From: an uncultured Collinsella sp.
GTDB taxonomy: Bacteria; Actinomycetota; Coriobacteriia; Coriobacteriales; Coriobacteriaceae
Assembly (NCBI GenBank): GCA_900554985.1
Contig: USJQ01000060.1
Location: forward strand, 1-6,645
Length of the DNA: 6,645 nt
Reading direction: 5' to 3'
The position numbers were made by a program, and so were the translations under genes. The notes below the pieces were generated by a model. It did not search any database, was not told the DNA's origin, and was given only the letters and a program-made list of their open reading frames with translations. Below are positions 1 through 5,212 of this stretch, piece by piece. Every line of letters begins with the position of its first letter. Position 1 is the first letter of the stretch.

Positions 1-128
1 CCTTAGTTGTCGACAGACGAGGCCAACATCCGTGCCGGGTCTCCAATCGCCTGCCGTTGGCGGGTGTTGCGGGGCTGTTCGCCGCATTGCCGCCGCACTA
101 GGGGCGCGCAGACCGTAGGATGGTTTTA

Positions 129-143
129 TTGACAGCCTGTCAA
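129..143. promoter_or_regulatory. Perfect 15-bp palindrome, candidate operator
   Basis: The sequence is TTGACAG, a central C, then CTGTCAA: two perfect 7-bp half-sites around one base. It ends 7 bp before the GGGAGG ribosome binding site of the first operon gene. That position suits a repressor blocking transcription initiation or early elongation. TTGACA also resembles a -35 box, but a -10 at the usual spacing would fall on the GGGAGG, so an operator is more likely than a promoter. I do not recognise a specific regulator; a glycerol-phosphate or carboxylate-sensing repressor would fit the operon, by inference only. Confidence 0.45.
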
Positions 144-150
144 CTTATCT

Positions 151-156
151 GGGAGG
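151..156 (+). promoter_or_regulatory. Ribosome binding site fixing a GTG start
   Basis: GGGAGG lies 4 nt before the GTG at 161. The codons that follow lead straight into the FAD-binding strand, which begins at about residue 5. This supports GTG 161 as the true start although it is not ATG. Confidence 0.6.
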
Positions 157-160
157 CACC

Positions 161-1624
161 GTGGCAGAAACGTTTGATATCGCAATTGTGGGCGCGGGCA
201 TTACCGGGTGCGCCATCGCGAGGCAGCTCGCGCGGTTTGACCTGTCCATTTGCGTAGTCGAGGCGGCTAACGATATTGCGCTGGGCGCGTCGAAGGCCAA
301 CGGCGGCCTGGTGCACGCTGGCTACGATCCGGCGGCGGAAACCGTAAAGGCACAGGTCAACGCCCGTGGCTGCGAGTTGTACGGTACATGGGCGCAGGAG
401 CTGGGCTTTCTGTTCTGCCGCACCGGGTCGATGGTGTTGGGCTTTAACGACGAGGACCGCACGCATCTGGAGCAGCTGCGGTGCAACGGCCATGTCAACG
501 GTGTTCCCGAGCTGTCGATCGTCGGACCCGACCGCATCCACGAATTAGAGCCGCGTGCCAGTGCCGATGCAACGTGCGCGTTGTGGTGCCCCTCGACTGG
601 CTTTGTCGATCCCTTTGAGGTCGCCATTGCCGCGCTGGAGAACGCCGTCGCCAACGGCGTGACATTTATGCGGTCTGCGCCGGTGGAAGCGATTGAGGTT
701 GCTGGCGGCGAGGCTACCGACGGGGCTGTGCGCTTTACGCTGGCGACGCCCGCCGGAGAGGTGCGCTGCCGCTACCTGATCAACGCCGCGGGCAACGGCG
801 CCGCGGACATCTCGCATATGGCGGGCGCCGAAGAGTTTCAGATGGTCTGGCGCCAGGGCAACATCGTGGTGCTGGACAAGGAGCCGCGGGCGCTCATGCC
901 GCTCTACCCCGTTCCCACGCCGGTGTCCAAGGGCGTTATCGTCACGGGAACCGTGCACGGCAACACCGTGATTACCGCGACGGCCGCCGTGCGCGAGCCG
1001 GGCGACACGCAGACCTATGCGAGCGATGTAAACGCGCTCCTGAACGGCGCGCGCAAGCTGGTGCCCGACCTGGAGACGCACCGCGTGGTGCGTGCGTTTG
1101 CCGGCGGGCGTCCGGTCATTCGGGGAACGAACGACTTCTTTATTGGACAGTCGGCCGTGGTGCCGGGGCTCTTCCAAGCGGCGGGCATTCAGTCCCCAGG
1201 CGTGGCGAGCGCGCCTGCCATTGCCGAGCGTATAGAACTTGTGATGCGTGAGTCGGGCGTGGAGCTGCGCGAGCGGGCGGACTGGAATCCAATTCGCCGC
1301 GAGCCGGACGACTTTGACCGCGCACCGCTGGCGCGCAAGGAGGAGCTGATCGAGTCCGACCCCGCGTGGGGGCAGATCGTCTGCCGCTGCGAGACGGTGC
1401 CCGAGGCCGAGATAGTGGCCGCGATCCGACGCCACCCGGGCGCGGTTTCGGTCGAGGGCGTCAAGCGCCGCTGCCGAGCCGGCATGGGTCGGTGCCAAAG
1501 CGGCTTTTGCCAGAGCCGCGTGGTGGCGATCCTGGCGCGCGAGCTGGGCTGCGACCCCAGCGAAGTGCTGTTGGAAGATGCCGGATCTTGGTTGGTCGAG
1601 GGACCGCTGAAGGGGGTGCGCTAG
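161..1624 (+). CDS. GlpA/LhgO-like FAD oxidoreductase with C-terminal [2Fe-2S] BFD domain
   Basis: A 487-aa flavoprotein. Residues 5-34 form the FAD Rossmann motif: GAGITG at 11-16 and the ribose-binding Glu34. GASKANGGLVHAGYD at 42-56 is typical of the DAO-fold family (COG0579) that contains GlpA/GlpO-like glycerol-3-phosphate dehydrogenases and 2-hydroxyglutarate oxidases. AAGIQSPGVASAP near 340-352 is the C-terminal FAD contact. From about 405 a BFD-like domain follows, with CxC (Cys408, Cys410) and GRCQSGFC (Cys445, Cys450) as the probable [2Fe-2S] ligands; Cys438 is an extra cysteine. By family knowledge it oxidises glycerol-3-phosphate or a related hydroxy compound and passes electrons through FAD and the cluster to a partner. 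It is the first gene of a three-gene operon, 1 bp from the next. No signal peptide or membrane segment is visible, so it is probably cytosolic or peripheral. The exact substrate cannot be read from the sequence; GlpA and LhgO are both possible names. Confidence 0.92.
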   Translation: MAETFDIAIVGAGITGCAIARQLARFDLSICVVEAANDIALGASKANGGLVHAGYDPAAETVKAQVNARGCELYGTWAQELGFLFCRTGSMVLGFNDEDRTHLEQLRCNGHVNGVPELSIVGPDRIHELEPRASADATCALWCPSTGFVDPFEVAIAALENAVANGVTFMRSAPVEAIEVAGGEATDGAVRFTLATPAGEVRCRYLINAAGNGAADISHMAGAEEFQMVWRQGNIVVLDKEPRALMPLYPVPTPVSKGVIVTGTVHGNTVITATAAVREPGDTQTYASDVNALLNGARKLVPDLETHRVVRAFAGGRPVIRGTNDFFIGQSAVVPGLFQAAGIQSPGVASAPAIAERIELVMRESGVELRERADWNPIRREPDDFDRAPLARKEELIESDPAWGQIVCRCETVPEAEIVAAIRRHPGAVSVEGVKRRCRAGMGRCQSGFCQSRVVAILARELGCDPSEVLLEDAGSWLVEGPLKGVR

Positions 1625-1625
1625 A

Positions 1626-2978
1626 ATGGCGACGTTTGATATGCGCGACGAACGCGCGGAGGCGAGCGCCGTGGCAACGCAAGCCTTCGACGTGGTCGTT
1701 ATCGGCGGCGGACCTGCCGGCATGGCGGCCGCGCTTGCCGCGCAAAAGGCCGGTGCGCGCGTGGCCATCGTGGAGCGCGAGCAGCATCTGGGCGGTATCC
1801 TGCGCCAGTGCATCCACCCCGGCTTTGGCCTGTCGCACTTTAAACAGGAGCTCACCGGTCCCGAGTACGCGCAGCGCTTTATCGACCAGGTGCACGCAAC
1901 CGACATTGCGCTGTTCCTGAACAGTATGGTGCTTGGGATTGATTCAGACGAGCCGACGGGAGCCACCGCGGTCCATACCGTCACGCTCATGAGCCCTGCC
2001 GGCATGCTGCAGCTCACCGGGCGCGCGGTCGTCCTTGCCATGGGTTGCCGTGAGCGCACCCGCAGCGAGATCAAGATCCCCGGCAGTCGTCCCGCCGGCG
2101 TGTTTACGGCCGGTCTGGCGCAGCGATACATCAATATCGAGAACCTCAAACCCGGCTCGCGCGCCGTCATTTTGGGTTCGGGCGATATCGGGCTGATCAT
2201 GGCACGTCGCTGCACGCTCGAGGGGATTTCGGTCGAGGGCGTGTACGAGCTCATGCCGTACGCCAACGGACTGCGCCGCAACGTCAAGAACTGCCTGGAC
2301 GACTTTGGAATTCCACTGCACCTGTCCACCACCGTCACGCGCGTGATCGGGCACGACCGCGTGGAGGCCGTCGAGGTAAGCCAGGTCGACGAGCACCTGG
2401 CGCCCATTGCCGGGACGGAGCGCATCGTTCCGTGCGACACGCTGCTGCTTTCGGTAGGTCTGATTCCCGAGAACGAGCTTTCGGTTGCCGCTGGCGTGGA
2501 ACTTGACCCGCGCACACGCGGTGCCGTAGTTGACCAGAGCCTCCAGACAGGCGTGCCGGGCATCTTTGCCTGTGGCAACGTGCTGCACGTGCACGACCTG
2601 GCCGACAACGTGACGACCGAGTCCGAGCGCGCCGGTGCGGCTGCGGCGACGTGGGCGTTGGGCGGCGACGGCGGGGCGAGCGCTGCGGGCACGAGCTGCG
2701 AGCTGATGGTCTCCCCTGCCGGCATTGCGGGATACGCGCTGCCGGGACGCATTACGGCTGCGGCGCTCACCAAGCTGAACTTCCGCGTGCGCCGGCCGGT
2801 CGATGCCGCCCGCGTGCGCATCTTAGCCAACGGCGAAGAACTGTTTGCGGGCAAAGTCCGCCCGTTTAAACCGAGCGTCATGGAAAGCTTCCCGCTGCCG
2901 GCAAAGGTCATCAAGCAGGTGTTCGACCTGGGTGCCAGCGAGATTGTCCTATCCGTCGACCCCATCGAGGAGGCATAA
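1626..2978 (+). CDS. FAD/NAD(P)-dependent oxidoreductase, second subunit of the glp-type cassette
   Basis: A 450-aa two-dinucleotide-binding-domain flavoprotein of the pyridine nucleotide-disulfide oxidoreductase superfamily. The FAD Rossmann motif GGGPAG is at 27-32 with Glu50 ending the second strand. GGILRQCIHPGFGL at 56-69 and AMGCRERTR at 138-146 are characteristic of this subfamily. The NAD(P)-binding motif GSGDIG is at 184-189, and the second FAD contact GIFACGNVLHVHD is at 312-324. There is no CxxC redox disulfide; single cysteines Cys62, Cys141 and Cys316 sit near the flavin motifs. The likely role is to exchange electrons between NAD(H) and the upstream flavoprotein. The SD AAGGGGGTG at 1610-1618, inside the previous gene, supports the ATG at 1626. 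The first 20 residues before the Rossmann strand are a poorly characterised extension, and a later GTG start near residue 16 is possible but has no SD. Confidence 0.92.
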   Translation: MATFDMRDERAEASAVATQAFDVVVIGGGPAGMAAALAAQKAGARVAIVEREQHLGGILRQCIHPGFGLSHFKQELTGPEYAQRFIDQVHATDIALFLNSMVLGIDSDEPTGATAVHTVTLMSPAGMLQLTGRAVVLAMGCRERTRSEIKIPGSRPAGVFTAGLAQRYINIENLKPGSRAVILGSGDIGLIMARRCTLEGISVEGVYELMPYANGLRRNVKNCLDDFGIPLHLSTTVTRVIGHDRVEAVEVSQVDEHLAPIAGTERIVPCDTLLLSVGLIPENELSVAAGVELDPRTRGAVVDQSLQTGVPGIFACGNVLHVHDLADNVTTESERAGAAAATWALGGDGGASAAGTSCELMVSPAGIAGYALPGRITAAALTKLNFRVRRPVDAARVRILANGEELFAGKVRPFKPSVMESFPLPAKVIKQVFDLGASEIVLSVDPIEEA

Positions 2979-2981
2979 ACT

Positions 2982-3380
2982 ATGAGCGATAACGTGATCG
3001 AAACGCTGCAGTTCAACTGCACCACCTGCCCATCCGAGTGCCTCCTGACCGTAGAGGTGGAGCGCGATGCCAACGGCGCCGTGGCAGAGGTGCGCTCCGT
3101 GACCGGCAACAGCTGCCCACGCGGTGATAAATTCGCGCATCAGGAACTCACCTGCCCCATGCGCGTGCTCACCACCACCGTGGCGGTATCCGGCGGCGAT
3201 GAGGCGCTGCTGCCCGTGCGCACGGCCGAAGCCATCCCGCTGGCACTCCACGCCCAAGCCATGGACCTCATCCGAGGTCTAGTCGTCAACGCCCCCATCC
3301 GCATGGGCGACGTCGTGCTGGAGAACCTCCTCAACACCAACATCGACCTCATCGCCAGCATGGACATCGACCCCGCCTAA
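2982..3380 (+). CDS. DUF1667 cysteine-rich small protein, third member of the cassette
   Basis: A 132-aa protein. The N-terminal half carries a cysteine pattern: CTTCPSEC (Cys13, Cys16, Cys20), NSCPRG (Cys45) and CPMR (Cys58), followed by VLTTTV at 62-67. This matches DUF1667 (COG3862), proteins encoded next to GlpA-like and NAD-linked flavoproteins in many anaerobes and in Thermotoga. The cysteines are probably a metal or Fe-S site, giving an electron-transfer or assembly role in a complex with the two upstream products; that role is inferred. The SD GAGGAGG at 2967-2973 overlaps the last codons of the preceding gene and lies 8 nt before the ATG, indicating translational coupling. The stop codon abuts a hairpin repeat that may end the transcript. 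Confidence 0.9.
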   Translation: MSDNVIETLQFNCTTCPSECLLTVEVERDANGAVAEVRSVTGNSCPRGDKFAHQELTCPMRVLTTTVAVSGGDEALLPVRTAEAIPLALHAQAMDLIRGLVVNAPIRMGDVVLENLLNTNIDLIASMDIDPA

Positions 3381-3414
3381 GCAGCTAATTTGGGACGGGG
3401 CTCTTTTTAGCTAC
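3381..3414 (+). repeat. GGGACGGGG hairpin repeat, copy 1; possible operon terminator
   Basis: This begins directly after the stop codon of the DUF1667 gene. The arm GCAGCTAA (3381-3388) pairs with TTAGCTAC (3407-3414) at 7 of 8 positions, enclosing the conserved loop TTTGGGACGGGGCT and a T-rich run at 3404-3408. An alternative fold pairs GGGACGGGG (3392-3400) with CCCCGTTCCC (3414-3423) with one bulge. Its place at the operon's end suggests 3'-end formation, but the T-run is in the loop rather than after a stem, so a classical intrinsic terminator is not certain. Confidence 0.55.
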
Positions 3415-3473
3415 CCCGTTCCCTTCCTTTCGGTTGCAAAAGCGCTCTCTTGGCTGCTATCGGATTTGCACCA

Positions 3474-3633
3474 TTTCAAAACTATGCCGGATTACGGGGC
3501 TGATTCGGAGACCCCCATCCATACCGGCATTTTTCGATTTTTGATAAGCCGTCTACCTGCGGGTTTAATTTCGCGATTTTTCCCATGGTCAAGTAATACA
3601 GGTCCAGCCCCGTAATCCGCCATAGTTTTGAAA
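3474..3633. repeat. 160-bp long-stem element, copy A
   Basis: The terminal arms 3474-3502 and 3605-3633 are inverted repeats with 28 of 29 positions complementary; the mismatch is C3487/G3620. The interior holds CCATACC (3519-3525), the best-conserved stretch from 3545 (TAAGCCGTCTACCTGCGG, then TTT and ATTTCGC) and TGGTC (3586-3590). Inner pairing is possible between CCAT (3519-3522) and ATGG (3585-3588), and between TGCG (3558-3561) and CGCG (3572-3575). Copy B at 4910-5069 is colinear with it, with the same spacing between all landmarks. No convincing coding potential was found. It is either a structured RNA or a non-autonomous mobile or hairpin-forming DNA element. Confidence 0.75.
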
Positions 3634-3639
3634 GCATCT

Positions 3640-3655
3640 AATTCGGGACGGGCCT
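3640..3655 (+). repeat. GGGACGGGG repeat, copy 2 (degenerate)
   Basis: AATTCGGGACGGGCCT matches copy 1 at 14 of 16 positions. It starts 7 bp after the right end of element A. Unlike the other copies it has no good local 8-bp stem; it can instead pair imperfectly with the oppositely oriented copy 3 about 50 bp downstream. Confidence 0.5.
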
Positions 3656-3693
3656 CTAATGACTACTTTTACCTATCATTCCGCATGTTTGAT

Positions 3694-3726
3694 GCAGCTA
3701 AAATAGCCCCGTCCCAAATTTACTAC
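3694..3726 (-). repeat. GGGACGGGG hairpin repeat, copy 3
   Basis: On the minus strand GTAGTAAA (3726-3719) pairs with TTTAGCTGC (3702-3694) through 8 base pairs including one G-U, with one bulged G. The loop again shows TTTGGGACGGGGCT. The 16 bp at 3705-3720 are the exact reverse complement of 3387-3402, so copies 1 and 3 flank element A as an inverted pair. It lies 47 bp before the start of the peptidase gene. Confidence 0.5.
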
Positions 3727-3773
3727 GCCGGCATTGGGGATACCATGGTGGCAACCTAGCGAAATGACGATGT

Positions 3774-4862
3774 ATGGCACATGTCGATGACCAGCGTGTG
3801 GCGCGCGTGCTCGATGCGCTCGAGGCTCAGCACCCCGGTGCGCAGCTGCTCGTAAACGACCCGTGGTCGATTTACTATCTGACCGGCTTTTATGCCGATA
3901 TGTTCGAGCGTTTTTGCGGTGTGCTGCTCGCGCGCGATGACGAGCCCGTGATCTTGGTCAACGCGCTGCATCAGTTGCCGGAGTACGACAATGCCCGCGT
4001 CGCCTATCACACCGACACCGAAGTCGTGACAGACGCTATCGCTCGCGAGGTCGATCCGACCAAGCCGCTTGGCATCGACACCGTCATGCGTTCCGGCTTT
4101 TTGATGCCCCTTATGGAGCGCCATACCGCGAGCGAGTTTTTCCTAGGCGATTTTGCCGTCACCGCTTCACGCACCCACAAGGATGCCGCCGAGCAGGAGC
4201 TCATGCGCATGTCCTCGGCCGCCAACGACGCCGTGATGGTCGACGCCATCAAGCTCGTTCACGAGGGCGTAACGGAGCGCGAAATTGCCGACCAGATGCT
4301 CGGCCTGTACCGCAAGCACGACTGCGAGGGCTTTAGCTTTCCGCCCATCGTGAGCTTTGGCGCCAATGCCGGCGATCCGCATCACGAGCCCGACGACACC
4401 GTACTCAAGCGTGGCGACGTGGTGCTGTTCGACATTGGCGGACGCCGCTGCAACTACTGCTCGGACATGACGCGTACATTCTTTTGGGGCGAGCCGGACG
4501 AGGAGACGGAGCGCATCTACGATATCGTGCGCCGCGCCAACGAGGCCGCCGAGGCGCTCATCGCGCCGGGCGTGCGCATGTGCGATCTGGACCGTGCCGC
4601 GCGCGACGTGATTGAGGACGCTGGCTACGGCAAGTACTTTACGCACCGCCTGGGCCACTCGATCGGCCTGCAGGACCACGAGCCGGGCGACGTTTCGCTC
4701 GTCAACGAGCAGGTCGTAGAGCCGGGCATGACGTTCTCCATCGAACCGGGCATCTACCTCCCCGATCGCACCGGCGTCCGCATCGAGGACCTGGCCCTGG
4801 TGACCGAGAACGGCGTCGAGATTCTCAACGCCTACCCCCACGATCCGGTCCGCCTAGACTAG
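3774..4862 (+). CDS. M24 family metallopeptidase (Xaa-Pro dipeptidase/aminopeptidase type)
   Basis: A 362-aa cytosolic pita-bread metallopeptidase. Residues 1-135 form the N-terminal creatinase-like domain. The catalytic domain contains all five metal ligands expected for a dinuclear site: Asp220 (LFDIG), Asp231 (SDMTRTF), His295 (RLGHSIGL), Glu324 (SIEPGIY) and Glu338 (RIEDL). Candidate catalytic histidines are His204 (DPHHEP) and His302 (LQDHEP). It should release N-terminal residues ahead of proline, or split Xaa-Pro dipeptides, for amino-acid salvage; dipeptidase and aminopeptidase cannot be separated from sequence alone. ATG 3774 is the first in-frame start after a TGA at 3765-3767, but no clear SD precedes it. 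A weak promoter candidate (TTTACT 3719-3724, TACCAT 3741-3746, spacing 16) would give a very short leader. It is transcribed alone and converges with folC. Confidence 0.9.
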   Translation: MAHVDDQRVARVLDALEAQHPGAQLLVNDPWSIYYLTGFYADMFERFCGVLLARDDEPVILVNALHQLPEYDNARVAYHTDTEVVTDAIAREVDPTKPLGIDTVMRSGFLMPLMERHTASEFFLGDFAVTASRTHKDAAEQELMRMSSAANDAVMVDAIKLVHEGVTEREIADQMLGLYRKHDCEGFSFPPIVSFGANAGDPHHEPDDTVLKRGDVVLFDIGGRRCNYCSDMTRTFFWGEPDEETERIYDIVRRANEAAEALIAPGVRMCDLDRAARDVIEDAGYGKYFTHRLGHSIGLQDHEPGDVSLVNEQVVEPGMTFSIEPGIYLPDRTGVRIEDLALVTENGVEILNAYPHDPVRLD

Positions 4863-4867
4863 CCAAT

Positions 4868-4894
4868 GTGACAAAGGAACAGTCCCTTTGTCAC
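4868..4894. repeat. 10-bp perfect stem-loop just after the peptidase gene
   Basis: GTGACAAAGG (4868-4877) and CCTTTGTCAC (4885-4894) are perfectly complementary around the 7-nt loop AACAGTC. It starts 5 bp after the stop codon. It may serve as the 3' end of the peptidase transcript, but no T-run follows, so a factor-independent terminator is only possible. The compact, nearly symmetrical form resembles dispersed intergenic palindromes; a copy count elsewhere in the genome is not available here. Confidence 0.6.
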
Positions 4895-4909
4895 CTTCCG
4901 ATTAGCTGC

Positions 4910-5069
4910 GCCACGAAAACGGCCTATCTACTACGTTTAGCCCGCATGGGTCGACCATACCTGTGTTTTCGCAAAACTGGTAAGCCATCTACCTGCGGTT
5001 TTCATTTCGCAATTCTCGGTGTGGTCGGGGGTAGTCGGTAAAACGTAGTAGATAGGCCCATTTCGTGGC
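4910..5069. repeat. 160-bp long-stem element, copy B
   Basis: The arms 4910-4938 and 5041-5069 are complementary at 27 of 29 positions; GGCCTATCTACTACGTTT (4921-4938) against 5041-5058 is perfect, and two mismatches lie next to it. The core has CCATACC (4955-4961), TAAGCCATCTACCTGCGG from 4981, ATTTCGC (5004-5010) and TGGTC (5022-5026). GACCA (4953-4957) can pair with TGGTC, and TGCG (4994-4997) with CGCA (5008-5011). Every landmark is offset from copy A by exactly 1436 bp, so the two copies need no net gap. The left arms agree at only about 10 of 29 positions between copies. Confidence 0.75.
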
Positions 5070-5093
5070 AAGCGAGTCAACTCGGGGCACAGG

Positions 5094-5126
5094 GCAGCCA
5101 AAAAAGCCCCGTCCCAAATTGACTGC
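5094..5126 (-). repeat. GGGACGGGG hairpin repeat, copy 4
   Basis: Read on the minus strand, GCAGTCAA (5126-5119) pairs with TTGGCTGC (5101-5094) over 8 bp with one G-U, around a loop with TTTGGGACGGGGC followed by six Ts. On the plus strand the wobble becomes a C-A mismatch, which favours the minus strand as the functional RNA. That is the sense strand of folC, whose stop codon lies about 87 bp upstream in that direction. The arrangement mirrors copy 1 at the end of the oxidoreductase operon, so a 3'-end role is plausible. Confidence 0.55.
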
Positions 5127-5131
5127 TTTTG

Positions 5132-5198
5132 AGTTGCGGTGATATACGGACCGTTTGAGGCTTCTGGCTTGTAAAACAGTCCGTATTTCACCGCAACT
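5132..5198. repeat. Long hairpin with 20-bp arms downstream of folC
   Basis: The arms 5132-5151 (starting AGTTGCGGTGA) and 5179-5198 (ending TCACCGCAACT) are complementary at 19 of 20 positions. After a C/A mismatch, GTTT (5153-5156) and AAAC (5174-5177) can extend the stem. The loop is 27 nt, or less with the extension. It begins 14 bp past the folC stop on the minus strand. It could protect or terminate the folC transcript, but no T-run follows, so it may equally be a dispersed palindromic repeat. Confidence 0.65.
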
Positions 5199-5212
5199 GA
5201 TGAGGGGATGGG

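Larger units (their letters stand above)
1..160 (+). other. Upstream region of the oxidoreductase operon
   Basis: I see no supportable gene here. All three plus-strand frames run into stops before position 160, and the short open stretches have no recognisable family motif, although a few C-terminal codons of an upstream gene cannot be excluded. A GC-rich stem-loop with two wobble pairs lies at 48-66 but has no T-run, so I do not call it a terminator. A weak -10-like hexamer, TAGGAT, lies at 116-121 without a convincing -35 partner. The clearest signals are the palindrome at 129-143 and the ribosome binding site at 151-156, which have their own entries. Confidence 0.5.

Noticed and set aside
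48..66. GC-rich stem-loop near the left edge as a terminator of an upstream gene
   Set aside because: It needs two wobble pairs, has no T-run, and no upstream gene end can be identified.
545..3109. An 854-codon minus-strand open frame across the whole oxidoreductase operon
   Set aside because: It is antisense to two clear flavoprotein genes, rich in Ser/Arg/Ala/Pro without domain motifs, and explained by the GC-rich codon bias of the plus strand.
3424..3473. Short inverted repeat TGCAAA (3435-3440) and TTTGCA (3465-3470)
   Set aside because: Six pairs plus a bulged GG/CC extension across a 24-nt loop is not beyond chance; nothing else supports it.
3634..3695. GCATC (3634-3638) with GATGC (3691-3695) as a stem enclosing repeat copy 2
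   Set aside because: Only five pairs over a 52-nt loop, and it conflicts with the longer pairing available between copies 2 and 3.
3474..5126. The repeats as a CRISPR array or an insertion sequence
   Set aside because: There are no regularly spaced direct repeats with unique spacers, no transposase gene in the window, and no obvious target duplication flanking either 160-bp element.
4937..5191. An 84-codon minus-strand frame through element B; the equivalent frame of element A gives a related peptide (DH..N.E.K.AGR.L....K..VW)
   Set aside because: All four core differences between copies on which the peptides can be compared change the amino acid (Cys/Arg, Met/Ile, Thr/Pro, Trp/Arg), the opposite of coding constraint. 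No SD or shared start codon is present. The peptide similarity follows from the DNA similarity.
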